Source: Paenibacillus sp. SZ31 (GTDB taxonomy: Bacteria > Bacillota > Bacilli > Paenibacillales > Paenibacillaceae). From it: a DNA stretch of 64,000 bases. The stretch's first letter is position 1. Each line of letters starts with the position of its first letter. The notes under the pieces are model-generated. The model saw only the letters and a list, made by a program, of their open reading frames with translations, was not told the origin of the DNA and did not search any database. Shown piece after piece: positions 52,455 to 60,598 of the stretch. The translations under genes were made by a program, and so were the position numbers. The stretch spans positions 62,001 through 126,000 of the forward strand of contig NZ_JABBEA010000006.1 in the NCBI RefSeq assembly GCF_012912005.1, given 5' to 3'.

Positions 52455-53604
52455 GCTGCATCTTCCCGTTGGCATACGCCTGAAAAACGTTAATCTTCTG
52501 AATGGACGTTGTGCCTTCCATGAACTCAAAGGCCCTTGCATCGCGATACCATTTGTTCAGCAGAGGATGCTCCAGCATGGAACCTGGCCCCATCATCTCC
52601 AGTGCCCATTCCGTCGCTTCCTCGGCAACTGACGCAGCCCGTATTTTACTAAGGGAAGCCAGATATCCCTTATTCGCATCATGGTCAATCTCTGCTGCTG
52701 CATTCCGAATCATGCTGCGCAGCGCGTGCAGACGCATCTCCAGTCGCTCCAATTCTGTCTTTTCACGTTCTGTAAAGATCGTTCTGTGCTCCACAACATA
52801 ATCATAAGCAGCCTGTGCAACACCAAGCGCCAATGCCGCCACACTAGGGCGCATCCGGTGGAATGTACGCAGTGCTCCCCACAGTCCACGCTTGGTTGGG
52901 CTTAAATGACGACCCAGAATATCTTTCTCTTCCAGTGGGAAAGCCTCGAATTGCAGATGGCTGAGTTGCAGACCGCGAAGCCCCATCGTGTCCAGCGGGG
53001 TTGCTGTGAAACCCGGCAGAGAAGGATCAACTATAGCGACCTGAATGCCCAGAGGCGTACGATTGGTCTGGGCGAATACCAGTCCAATACTCGCCCGGTG
53101 TCCGTTCCCAATGTAGAATTTATGTCCGGTTAGTTCCATTCCCCCATCCGGATGTCGCGTAATTCGCGTGCTGATCTCGGTTGCATCTGAACCCTTCTCC
53201 GGCTCTGACAAGGCAAAAATAGCCCAAGCCGGACCTTTCAGAAAGTGGCTATAAAATCGCTCCTTCTGTTCCTCATCGCCCAAGTCAATCATGACGATGC
53301 TGGACATGGAAGGACCAGGTCCTCCTAGAAAAACACCCGCATCTCCTGCGGACAACTGCTCGATCGTAATGACTCTTTCCAGCGAAGAGAGTCCATAATA
53401 TCGATCCTGACCTATGGTTACAATTGGCTGGCCGCCATACTCCGGGGGAATCATCATATGATTGATGGCCTGCAGGGCAGACGTGTGCAAGAACTCGGTG
53501 AGCCGGTCTGGCTCCCGGTCAATCGTCAGGCCGATCTGACGAAGCTCCGCAGCATACTGCTTCATCACATGCTCGAAAATCGCAATCGTTGATGGAGTAA
53601 TCAT
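52447..53604 (-). CDS. Acyl-CoA/acyl-ACP dehydrogenase
   Basis: 385 residues with the standard layout: helical N-domain, middle strand region (WAIFALSEPEKGSDATEIST, LTGHKFYIGNGHRAS, then LSHLQFEAFPLEEKD) and helical C-domain ending MLEHPLLNKWYRDARAFEFM and EGTTSIQ. That end motif positions the flavin. It should introduce an alpha-beta double bond into an acyl thioester, here probably on the ACP. It starts at the ATG whose A is the last base of the upstream stop. Confidence 0.9.
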   Translation of the reverse strand: MITPSTIAIFEHVMKQYAAELRQIGLTIDREPDRLTEFLHTSALQAINHMMIPPEYGGQPIVTIGQDRYYGLSSLERVITIEQLSAGDAGVFLGGPGPSMSSIVMIDLGDEEQKERFYSHFLKGPAWAIFALSEPEKGSDATEISTRITRHPDGGMELTGHKFYIGNGHRASIGLVFAQTNRTPLGIQVAIVDPSLPGFTATPLDTMGLRGLQLSHLQFEAFPLEEKDILGRHLSPTKRGLWGALRTFHRMRPSVAALALGVAQAAYDYVVEHRTIFTEREKTELERLEMRLHALRSMIRNAAAEIDHDANKGYLASLSKIRAASVAEEATEWALEMMGPGSMLEHPLLNKWYRDARAFEFMEGTTSIQKINVFQAYANGKMQHV

Positions 53605-54326
53605 CAATATTCCTCCTTAGCTGGCAACAGCATGTTCTTCACCAGTTGGCCTGCATATGTATATGCAGATACGCCATGTCTCAAAAAACCGAAACCGCCG
53701 CCAAGACGTTGAATCTGTCTGAAGGCTTCGTCCAATTCCTGATGTATCCACGCATGAACCCGGACCGATGGAAGACCTGGATTTACTGAGAGGAAGCGGT
53801 CTTCAGGCAATGTTTCCGCCATGTAGAGCGTTGTCAGGATGTCAGCGACCATGCCTTTGACGAGCTGGTGCTGAAACGTGGATTGTCCGCCCGATATTCG
53901 CACCGACAAATGCCTGCGAACCTGCTCCAAGCCAGCCTTGCACAGCTCTACGCGGAACTCAAGCAGGCGTGTTCTCAGCTCATTCGAGGTCACTTTCTCG
54001 CCTGATATCTCAGCCTTCTCACCCTCATTCGGCTGTACCTTGTATAACAGTAGTCCGGAGGGCTCCAGCATCCGATCCTGTACATGAACAGCATGTAGTT
54101 GGTTCCAACGATACAGCCCCGCTGATTCTTCATGCCAAAGTAAAGCATCTTGTTCCATGAGATGAGCGGTCGCGAGCACGTAGGGACCTGTTGCCAAAAG
54201 CACTGGACGATTGTTAACCAGTAAGGTTTTTGCCTCCAACATTTCCGATATCGGAGCAACGGGGCTGCCTGCTGCCTTTGATCCGACGGGCTTTGCATCC
54301 GGGCCCTGGAATTCAATAACGTGCAT
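53604..54326 (-). CDS. Truncated acyl-CoA-dehydrogenase-like protein
   Basis: About 240 residues. The last 120 residues (LEQVRRHLSVRISGGQSTFQ, then VKGMVADILTTLYMAE and GGGFGFLRHGVSAYTYAGQL) resemble the C-terminal helical domain of acyl-CoA dehydrogenases. The N-terminal part has lost the usual helical domain. It is probably a non-catalytic or partial subunit that pairs with the full-length enzyme encoded directly downstream. The ATG at 54326 follows AGGAGG with better spacing than 54332. Confidence 0.6.
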   Translation of the reverse strand: MHVIEFQGPDAKPVGSKAAGSPVAPISEMLEAKTLLVNNRPVLLATGPYVLATAHLMEQDALLWHEESAGLYRWNQLHAVHVQDRMLEPSGLLLYKVQPNEGEKAEISGEKVTSNELRTRLLEFRVELCKAGLEQVRRHLSVRISGGQSTFQHQLVKGMVADILTTLYMAETLPEDRFLSVNPGLPSVRVHAWIHQELDEAFRQIQRLGGGFGFLRHGVSAYTYAGQLVKNMLLPAKEEY

Positions 54327-54341
54327 TGTCATTCCTCCTGT

Positions 54342-55298
54342 TCATTCTTCTTCGCATCCTCCATGCTCCACCAGTGCAAAACCAAAAAAACTGCCGAGCC
54401 CGATACTGACCATGATGGAGCGTCCCTTCCTGCACACCCAGTCCTGCTCCAATCCCGAACTCAGGTTAATAAACGGATCAGTGGAAAAGGTATGTCCGAT
54501 TCGCTGAATGTTATCCAGATATATCCGTTCAAGTCCAACTCCCGTGCGTCGCGAGAATTCCTTCCAGGTAGTCCAGTTCACATTATGGGGAAAAATATGA
54601 TCCACATCTTCGAAACTCAGGCCTTGCGTTGACAGCAGCTCTTCCATCCCTTGAATGATATGGTCCACATACAATCGGTTAAATGCCGAGATCTCATCGG
54701 CGGTTGCATGATAACCAGTATGGAACCGGGTATCTCGCAGCACATGCGCCGCCTGAACGACATGCTGACAGCTCTCTCTGCTCAATAGAACGGCTACAGC
54801 AGAATCACCCAGAATGGCTGATTTGCGCAGATAGCGCCATTCGGGAGGCAAAAAATTGAATTGATCCGCACAGATCAACAACACATTCCGAATGTGAGGC
54901 TGCGTTTGCGAGATTCGCTCAAGCCATTGAAGAGCGGCTATCGACGATGCACAGTTCATTTGGGATATGCCATAGAACGGTACATGTTCCAGCCCGAAGC
55001 GCTGGAGGACACGCTGCACAAGCCTGTAATCGCTCGGTGTCTGCACCTGGAAGGAATGGACATAGAGAACAAGGTCGATTCCGGAAAGAGCAGGTTTGGT
55101 CTGGAGCCGTTCCACAGCCTGTGCGATCGTATCGTCAAGCATCTGGCCCGATTCCGTTACAGGCACACCTTCCAGGCGGTGGTACTTGCGCAGAAACTGA
55201 AGCTCGCCTTTCCCAAGCTCCAGGGCAGCCAGCACCTCTTCCGGCTGCTGAATCTGTTCAGGCAGATAGACGCCAATATCCACAATACCGAACCCCAA
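54342..55298 (-). CDS. KASIII-like synthase (second active-looking copy)
   Basis: About 318 residues. The nucleophile Cys is in GISQMNCASSIAALQWL and the His in DHIFPHNVNWTTWKEF. Where FabH has its Asn (GNTSAAS) this protein has RIGHTFSTDPFINLSSG, a signature shared with the copy at 59090. It either condenses an acyl thioester with malonyl-ACP or transfers acyl groups, as CerJ-type KASIII enzymes do. The likely start is TTG at 55298 after AAGGAGGG; the frame opens at 55340. Confidence 0.8.
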   Translation of the reverse strand: MGFGIVDIGVYLPEQIQQPEEVLAALELGKGELQFLRKYHRLEGVPVTESGQMLDDTIAQAVERLQTKPALSGIDLVLYVHSFQVQTPSDYRLVQRVLQRFGLEHVPFYGISQMNCASSIAALQWLERISQTQPHIRNVLLICADQFNFLPPEWRYLRKSAILGDSAVAVLLSRESCQHVVQAAHVLRDTRFHTGYHATADEISAFNRLYVDHIIQGMEELLSTQGLSFEDVDHIFPHNVNWTTWKEFSRRTGVGLERIYLDNIQRIGHTFSTDPFINLSSGLEQDWVCRKGRSIMVSIGLGSFFGFALVEHGGCEEE

Positions 55299-55318
55299 TG
55301 TTCTCCCTCCTTCTGCGA

Positions 55319-56197
55319 TTAGTGTCCATCCATACTCCATTCACAAGTTCGGATCAGCAAGGCGTGAATAAACGAATCCGTCTGCTCCAGATGCATAAGA
55401 CATATGTACTCGCCTCCGTCCTTCTCTTCCAGTAACTCCTGTAATGCGAAGAATGGCGCTGCACTCCAGCGCGATGGATCATAATAACTCTTCGATCCAC
55501 ATTCGCTGTACCAGGCAGCCTGATTGCACAGCTGCTCCAGATCAGGATGGATGAGCAGGTTAATCTGATTCCGGTGAATGGATGCCTGGGCACATAATCG
55601 ATCCAGTACCATCTCCGCAGTATCGGCTATGGAATGCTCGGCATGTCGCATCTCTACACCAAGCAGGGAAGGCCCTACGCCTGTCATCCGATCAAGGTAT
55701 ATTGCTGCAGCCGTGTCCGGCCCAGGTGGTGATTCAAGTTCCTTCGTTTCATAGGGAAGAGCCGTCTGATCCATGACCAGCAGCATGCCTTTCATGTAAC
55801 CTTCTCTGCCCAGATAATGCTGAAGCATGTGGAGCGCCGCAAAAGGAGCACCAAAACCAAGATCATTTACAGCAAAACTGATAAAACGGGCCTGATAACG
55901 ATCCATCAAATAATTCACAATCGATATATCCGGGCGGGTATTCGGAAAATTGTATGCCAGCAGCAGCACATCCACATCCTTCATGACCCGATCAAGTCCC
56001 GTCTCCTCCAGCAGTTCCACACTCATCTCGTGATAGGCATTGTTGTTACGCCCCTGCAAAAGTTGTACGTCGTACTTGATCGGAGTACCTGCGAGCATAT
56101 CCTGATGAAATCGCAGCAGTTCCGGATGATCGAACGGAGGCTTCTTCTCCGAGAACAGCCTGACTCCCATCTCCCGTATGGCAACAGGCGAAGCCAT
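55319..56197 (-). CDS. KASIII-like protein lacking the catalytic Cys
   Basis: 292 residues with the thiolase-fold pattern (DVDVLLLAYNFPNTRPDISI, AVNDLGFGAPFAALHMLQHY, LLVMDQTALPYETKELESPP). At the nucleophile elbow the sequence is NDLGFGAPFAAL, with no Cys. It resembles the idea of a chain-length-factor partner for an active synthase, and it lies directly beside one. Its ATG overlaps the ACP stop (TGATG), so the two are translationally coupled. Confidence 0.6.
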   Translation of the reverse strand: MASPVAIREMGVRLFSEKKPPFDHPELLRFHQDMLAGTPIKYDVQLLQGRNNNAYHEMSVELLEETGLDRVMKDVDVLLLAYNFPNTRPDISIVNYLMDRYQARFISFAVNDLGFGAPFAALHMLQHYLGREGYMKGMLLVMDQTALPYETKELESPPGPDTAAAIYLDRMTGVGPSLLGVEMRHAEHSIADTAEMVLDRLCAQASIHRNQINLLIHPDLEQLCNQAAWYSECGSKSYYDPSRWSAAPFFALQELLEEKDGGEYICLMHLEQTDSFIHALLIRTCEWSMDGH

Positions 56198-56457
56198 CAG
56201 GCCGCAATGAGCTGCTTCTCAATATAAGCAGCCAGGGAACCTACCGTATCAAATACATCGGGCTCCAGATCATCCGGGTCAATCTCCAGACCTTCAATTC
56301 GGTCTTCCAGCGTCATCAGCAGTTCCAGAACCGAGGTCGAATCCAGATAGAGTTCGTCAAATAAAGATGTGCTTAATTGAATATCCTGCCTTGCTTCCGT
56401 ATTTAACACTTCAGCAAGGGCACCCTTGATCTCTTCAAGCAATACTGCAGTCGTCAT
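56197..56457 (-). CDS. Acyl carrier protein (BtrI-like position)
   Basis: About 86 residues, acidic. The phosphopantetheine-bearing Ser is in ELYLDSTSVLELLMTLED, and the helical end is FDTVGSLAAYIEKQL. It is the thioester scaffold of the operon, activated by the Sfp-type enzyme at 44519. Next to it are a BtrK-like decarboxylase and a BtrJ/PGM1-like ligase. In butirosin biosynthesis these three make gamma-aminobutyryl-ACP from glutamate. The ATG at 56457 follows GAGGAG. Confidence 0.9.
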   Translation of the reverse strand: MTTAVLLEEIKGALAEVLNTEARQDIQLSTSLFDELYLDSTSVLELLMTLEDRIEGLEIDPDDLEPDVFDTVGSLAAYIEKQLIAA

Positions 56458-56475
56458 GATCATCATCTCTCCTCA

Positions 56476-57762
56476 TCAATTGGTTATTGCCGTGTGGGAC
56501 ACTTGAATCAAACGTTGCTTGGACAGTAGGTCCTGCGGAGTATCTCGCTCACGGATCAAGTGAGCCTCCCCAGCGATAATCAGCACTTCCGCCGGACTTC
56601 CATGACTCAAAAAGTGTGTGGGAGAAGCCGTTGGTCCGTACGCTCCCGAATGAAAAACACCGATTAGATCGCCCCGTTCAACAGGAGGAAGCAATACCCG
56701 TTTCCCAACGACATCATTGGGCGTACATAAGGGACCCGTAATATTGTATTCGGCTACAGGGGACTCACCATAACGCGTCAGGGAGGCAATCGGAAAGTTA
56801 CGCTTCACGTAAGAACCTGTGCCCACCGCCGCCATATGGCAGTTCGTTCCACCATCGGTTACGACGAAGTGCTCTCCATACGATTGCTTGACGTATAGGG
56901 CTCGACTGACTAACATACCGCAGGTGCCTACCAGATATCGCCCAAGCTCCATGAACAGCCGGGTGTTGGCATGACTATTCCGAAACGATTCGAACATTGG
57001 ATTCAACTGTTCTGTCAGTGTGGCTATGGATAGGAACTGCTCACCTTCATGGTAGGGCACGCCCAATCCCCCGCCTACATCGACCATACGCAGCGTGATA
57101 TCCAGCTCGTTCTCGATTCGATCAGCCAATTCCAGAATATGACGGGTATTCTGAACGATCGGCTCTACATCCAACATACGGGTTCCCATGTACACGTGAA
57201 GTCCCATGATCTCCACATGGGAGAAGCTCTCGAACTGCTCTTTTCCCTGGAGCACACTTTGTTCATCCATACCAAACTGACGTGGTTTGCCACCCATGGT
57301 CAGCCTGGAGCCTTTGACAGAAAAGGAAGGATTCACTCGCAGGGCCACCGGCACGATTCGCCCCTCACTTGCAGCGATGATCTCTATGCGCTCCAGCTCC
57401 TGGAACGATTCACATACAATCGCATATATCCCCAGACGTATGCATGCCGTAATCTCGTCATCGCTTTTTCCGGGTCCCAGGAAAATAATTCTTTCTGGCG
57501 CTACTCCAGCCTGTACGGCCGTATGTAATTCTGCCAGGGAACACACCTCTGCCTGCGCGCCCATCTCCTGCAACATGTGCACGATCGAAATATTCGGATT
57601 GGCCTTCAATGAATAGAACAGCTCCACTTGAGGCGTAAGCAATCCCCGAAGCTCCTGATACACCTGCTGCAACACATCTCCGTCATATATATACAGCGGA
57701 GTTCCGAATTTCTCAGCGATGTCCGAGACACGCAACTGCTGAATCTGATATTCCGTAGACAC
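56476..57762 (-). CDS. BtrK-like PLP-dependent decarboxylase (fold III)
   Basis: 428 residues, alanine-racemase-fold decarboxylase. The PLP Lys is in VELFYSLKANPNISIV, the phosphate-binding glycines are in VDVGGGLGVPYHEG, and the partner-site Cys is in ITGPLCTPNDVV. Relatives are diaminopimelate and ornithine decarboxylases and BtrK, which decarboxylates gamma-glutamyl-ACP. The operon (ACP directly downstream, ATP-grasp directly upstream) favours a carrier-bound substrate. The start is GTG at 57762 after GAGGTG, nearly touching the ligase stop. Confidence 0.85.
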   Translation of the reverse strand: MSTEYQIQQLRVSDIAEKFGTPLYIYDGDVLQQVYQELRGLLTPQVELFYSLKANPNISIVHMLQEMGAQAEVCSLAELHTAVQAGVAPERIIFLGPGKSDDEITACIRLGIYAIVCESFQELERIEIIAASEGRIVPVALRVNPSFSVKGSRLTMGGKPRQFGMDEQSVLQGKEQFESFSHVEIMGLHVYMGTRMLDVEPIVQNTRHILELADRIENELDITLRMVDVGGGLGVPYHEGEQFLSIATLTEQLNPMFESFRNSHANTRLFMELGRYLVGTCGMLVSRALYVKQSYGEHFVVTDGGTNCHMAAVGTGSYVKRNFPIASLTRYGESPVAEYNITGPLCTPNDVVGKRVLLPPVERGDLIGVFHSGAYGPTASPTHFLSHGSPAEVLIIAGEAHLIRERDTPQDLLSKQRLIQVSHTAITN

Positions 57763-59151
57763 TCACATCACCTCGTTAATGGAAGATAGGACGGCTTCTA
57801 TCGCTTCGTCGATCACTCCCAGCCGTTCAGGGGAGGACGCAATAATCACGCCATACAGACGTCCGGAGAACAAGGTCCCCTCACTTCTGAATGCCGCATT
57901 GACTGTGGCAAAATTATTGATTAATAATCCTTCGCCGCGTTCCGGTTCGAACATCAACGCACCCAACCGGGAACGAAGCACTCCGTATTCCAGCAGGTGA
58001 TTGAGCCGGAGCGTATATTTTTTTGCCAATCCACATTGATCTTCGGGCAGCCATTGCTGCTGAATGTTGGTCTGATAGGTGGACATATTAAATCTGGCAT
58101 TAATCTCAAGATTGGGCCAGATTGTACCGTCCTCGTCCAGAATGGCGTCCATGCCGGCAATGCCGTAATATCCATCTCGATACAAGGCTGCTCCAATTCG
58201 CATGGCCGCTTCGCGAATGACCTCAAGTTGAACATCGTTGAGCCGCGAAGGCATGAGATGCCCCTGATGTACGCCTTGCTCTACCAACGATTCCTTTACG
58301 CCAAGAAACTCAACTCCGCCGGATCGATCGATGAGAATCTGGTAATTCAGGTCACAGATTTTATCAATCCATTGTTCAAGCACGTAGTTGATTTGTCGAA
58401 TTCCTTTTTTGCTAGCCTGTTTCTCCAGCATGCTCATGCATTTGTGGAACCTGGCTTCATCGGCAATGACGGTAATTCCCTTACCTGACACACCCATGGA
58501 ATCCTTCAGCACAAGCCGTCCACCCTGCTCTAGAACGGCCTTTAGCTGATCGAAACCAGACACCAGTTCATCCAAAGACGTGCATTCAACGCCTGGAATT
58601 TGGCGAATGCCCAGCTCCGCGTTGAGACGGCGGGAATACCCCTTGTCATTCACCTTGCGGAAGATATCTGAAGATGGAACAGCCAGCGGAATGCCGGTCC
58701 GTCGGGAGAACTCCTCTTCCTGATCCGAGGTTCCAAAGGGAACCAGATAAACATTCGTTCCAGCAGCCTGTGACAGCTCTCTCAGCTTGTCCATTGTCCT
58801 TGGACAATTCAGAAGATTCGCGGTAATGTTCAGTGCCGGATCATTGTGCTCCACCGTTATGCATCGGGAGCGACCAAACCCAAGCGCCTGTGCATCTGCC
58901 ATGAATCCCTGATTCGGCGGCCCCTTGAGCAGGATAATATCGTTCTCTCCGGCGAGGAAAACACCCAGTTCCTCCATCCGATTAACGACATCCGCAGCCG
59001 AGCCTATGCTTAATGAGGGCAGCTTGAGAATGCCCGTTTCACTCCAGTACTCCTCTACCTCAAAATTGTTCAGATACACAAAAGTAACGTCATGCTGGCC
59101 CGTTAACGCCCACTTGAGCTTGCTCGAAAAATCCGTCAATACGGTGGTCAC
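57763..59151 (-). CDS. PGM1/BtrJ-like ATP-grasp ligase
   Basis: About 462 residues. The preATP-grasp region (about 1-165) has NITANLLNCPRTMDKLRELS and YLVPFGTSDQEEEFSRRTG. The ATP-grasp part has RLVLKDSMGVSGKGITVIAD, YVLEQWIDKICDLNYQILID and a metal-binding WPNLEINARFN. The family includes PGM1, which joins an amino acid to a ribosomal peptide, and BtrJ, which loads glutamate on an ACP. Both fit this operon. The GTG at 59151 has good spacing from AGGAGGAG; the ATG at 59157 touches it. Confidence 0.82.
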   Translation of the reverse strand: MTTVLTDFSSKLKWALTGQHDVTFVYLNNFEVEEYWSETGILKLPSLSIGSAADVVNRMEELGVFLAGENDIILLKGPPNQGFMADAQALGFGRSRCITVEHNDPALNITANLLNCPRTMDKLRELSQAAGTNVYLVPFGTSDQEEEFSRRTGIPLAVPSSDIFRKVNDKGYSRRLNAELGIRQIPGVECTSLDELVSGFDQLKAVLEQGGRLVLKDSMGVSGKGITVIADEARFHKCMSMLEKQASKKGIRQINYVLEQWIDKICDLNYQILIDRSGGVEFLGVKESLVEQGVHQGHLMPSRLNDVQLEVIREAAMRIGAALYRDGYYGIAGMDAILDEDGTIWPNLEINARFNMSTYQTNIQQQWLPEDQCGLAKKYTLRLNHLLEYGVLRSRLGALMFEPERGEGLLINNFATVNAAFRSEGTLFSGRLYGVIIASSPERLGVIDEAIEAVLSSINEVM

Positions 59152-60100
59152 GGCCATCTCCTCCTATTCCTGCATATTGCATCACTGCTACGCTGAATGT
59201 AACCCCAAGTCCGACCGTAACAAGCAGATAATACTCCTCTGGTTGCAACAGCTTCTGCTCTAGAATAGCTTGCAGATTAATAAATGGGTCCGAACAGAAG
59301 CAGTGTCCGATCTCCTGTACGTTGGACGTATATATGCGTTCAAGGGGATAGGATAGACGGATAGCCACCTTCTTCCACGAGGATAGATTCACATTGTGTG
59401 GGACGATGTATCGAATATCCTGCAGCGTCAGACCCGCCTGCTCCACGGCTGCAACAATGGCTTCACATAAACGGGGCGTGTAGATTTCCTGAAACTCCCT
59501 AAGAATCTGTGGGGTTCCCGTTAGTACATTACAGAATTGGCCCAAGGTAACACTCGTAAGTCCAACGACACGACTTCCGTTGCCCTTGTTGCCCACCAGC
59601 ACGGCGGCTGATGCCTCTCCCATCACGGTGGTATTGGGGATCAATTGCACAACGGGACTAAATGTTTTTTCACCTGTCAAAATTAAAATATGATCATCCG
59701 CTTCCAATGAAGGCAGCAATGTCTCGGCAACATTCAGGGCAATTAAGCCCGATGCACAGTTCTGCTGCGTAAGCGAAAACGCGATGGCATGCTGCAACCC
59801 GTAAGCCCGTTTCAGGACTTGCAAAACTTTCATAGGAAAGGGGAAATTTTCCTGAATTGTGTGGCAATAAATGATATACTTAATCGAGTTAGGAGCGATC
59901 TCCGGGTTATTTACCACCTGGGTTAATACACGCCCAAGCAACGAAGCCAGATCTCCATCCCTGTCTTGCCGAACCTGTTTCAAACCATGAATTTTTTCCA
60001 GTACCTTCGTCTGGGCATTATTGAGTCCCAGCACCTCGTTCAGTTCCCTGATCGGCACAATGTGCTCCGGAATGTAAGACCATATTTGCTTGATATGCAT
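59090..60100 (-). CDS. KASIII-like synthase (first copy)
   Basis: About 336 residues. Catalytic Cys in LTQQNCASGLIALNVAE, His in YIVPHNVNLSSWKKVA, and the same GHCFCSDPFINL motif as the copy at 54342 in place of the FabH Asn loop. It is the first enzyme gene after the precursor-like peptide. Its last 20 codons overlap the ATP-grasp gene by more than 60 bases, an unusually long overlap. The ATG at 60100 follows GAGGTG; the frame opens at 60124. Confidence 0.8.
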   Translation of the reverse strand: MHIKQIWSYIPEHIVPIRELNEVLGLNNAQTKVLEKIHGLKQVRQDRDGDLASLLGRVLTQVVNNPEIAPNSIKYIIYCHTIQENFPFPMKVLQVLKRAYGLQHAIAFSLTQQNCASGLIALNVAETLLPSLEADDHILILTGEKTFSPVVQLIPNTTVMGEASAAVLVGNKGNGSRVVGLTSVTLGQFCNVLTGTPQILREFQEIYTPRLCEAIVAAVEQAGLTLQDIRYIVPHNVNLSSWKKVAIRLSYPLERIYTSNVQEIGHCFCSDPFINLQAILEQKLLQPEEYYLLVTVGLGVTFSVAVMQYAGIGGDGRDHRIDGFFEQAQVGVNGPA

Positions 60101-60151
60101 CGGCTTCAGACACCTCGTTATCACTAACGTACGAATCTCACTGAAATATAG

Positions 60152-60185
60152 GGAGATAAAGAGCTTCCGCAGAAGCTCCCATCTA
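60152..60185 (-). terminator. Hairpin between the precursor-like gene and the enzyme genes
   Basis: On the minus strand GAGCTTC pairs perfectly with GAAGCTC around four bases, followed by TTTATCT. A partial terminator here would give much more precursor mRNA than enzyme mRNA, as is common in ribosomal peptide clusters. Confidence 0.65.
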
Positions 60186-60221
60186 TGAATCTAGCGTAAT
60201 ACGATAAGTAAGTAGGAAAAA

Positions 60222-60413
60222 TCAGGCACGAGCCGCCGCTGCACGAGCTGCTACAGCACGAGCCGCTACAGCACGGGCTTCAACTGCGCGAGCGGAAGCC
60301 GCGCGTGCACTGACTTCACGTGCCTCGCCCAGTCCACTCGTTTCCAATTGTGCTGCTTCAACTTCTTTACGCTTCAGTTGCTCCAGTGTAATGGGAGTCG
60401 CTTTAATGACCAT
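60222..60413 (-). CDS. Candidate ribosomal precursor peptide with six xxARA repeats
   Basis: 63 residues. Residues 1-33 are a leader-like, charged segment (MVIKATPITLEQLKRKEVEA, then AQLETSGLGEARE). Residues 34-63 are six in-register pentapeptides: VSARA, ASARA, VEARA, VAARA, VAARA, AAARA. Arg therefore lies at 37, 42, 47, 52, 57 and 62. It has the strongest ribosome site of the region (AAAGGAGG), is the first gene of the operon and is followed by a hairpin. I read it as the substrate of the downstream enzymes. A low-complexity artefact is less likely given the start signals and position. Confidence 0.7.
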   Translation of the reverse strand: MVIKATPITLEQLKRKEVEAAQLETSGLGEAREVSARAASARAVEARAVAARAVAARAAAARA

Positions 60414-60475
60414 TCATATCTCCTCCTTTCATCTTGGATACTCTGATTCTATAATCTCCCAAATTGGATTTAAAC

Positions 60476-60493
60476 TGTAAATGGAGGTAAATG
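60476..60493 (-). promoter_or_regulatory. Shared 18-bp element, site 1 (operon promoter)
   Basis: On the minus strand CATTTACCTCCATTTACA, a direct repeat of ATTTAC four bases apart. It ends about 63 bases before the precursor ATG and just upstream of a -10-like TATAGA (60453-60448) that lacks a good -35. A 16/18 match lies at 62291-62308 before the small secreted peptide gene. It is a candidate activator site. Confidence 0.5.
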
Positions 60494-60598
60494 AACCTCT
60501 CGCTCTCCTTACCCCTGCTTCTGGACACACACGATAGACCCAACATACCAATCAGATCTCCATTCCAATCAAACTATATCAAGGGACGGTGAACGATC

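Noticed and set aside
60222..60413. The Ala-Arg repeat peptide as a chance low-complexity frame
   Set aside because: It has the strongest ribosome site of the region, exact pentapeptide register, a following hairpin and first place in the operon. I kept it as a gene but with moderate confidence.
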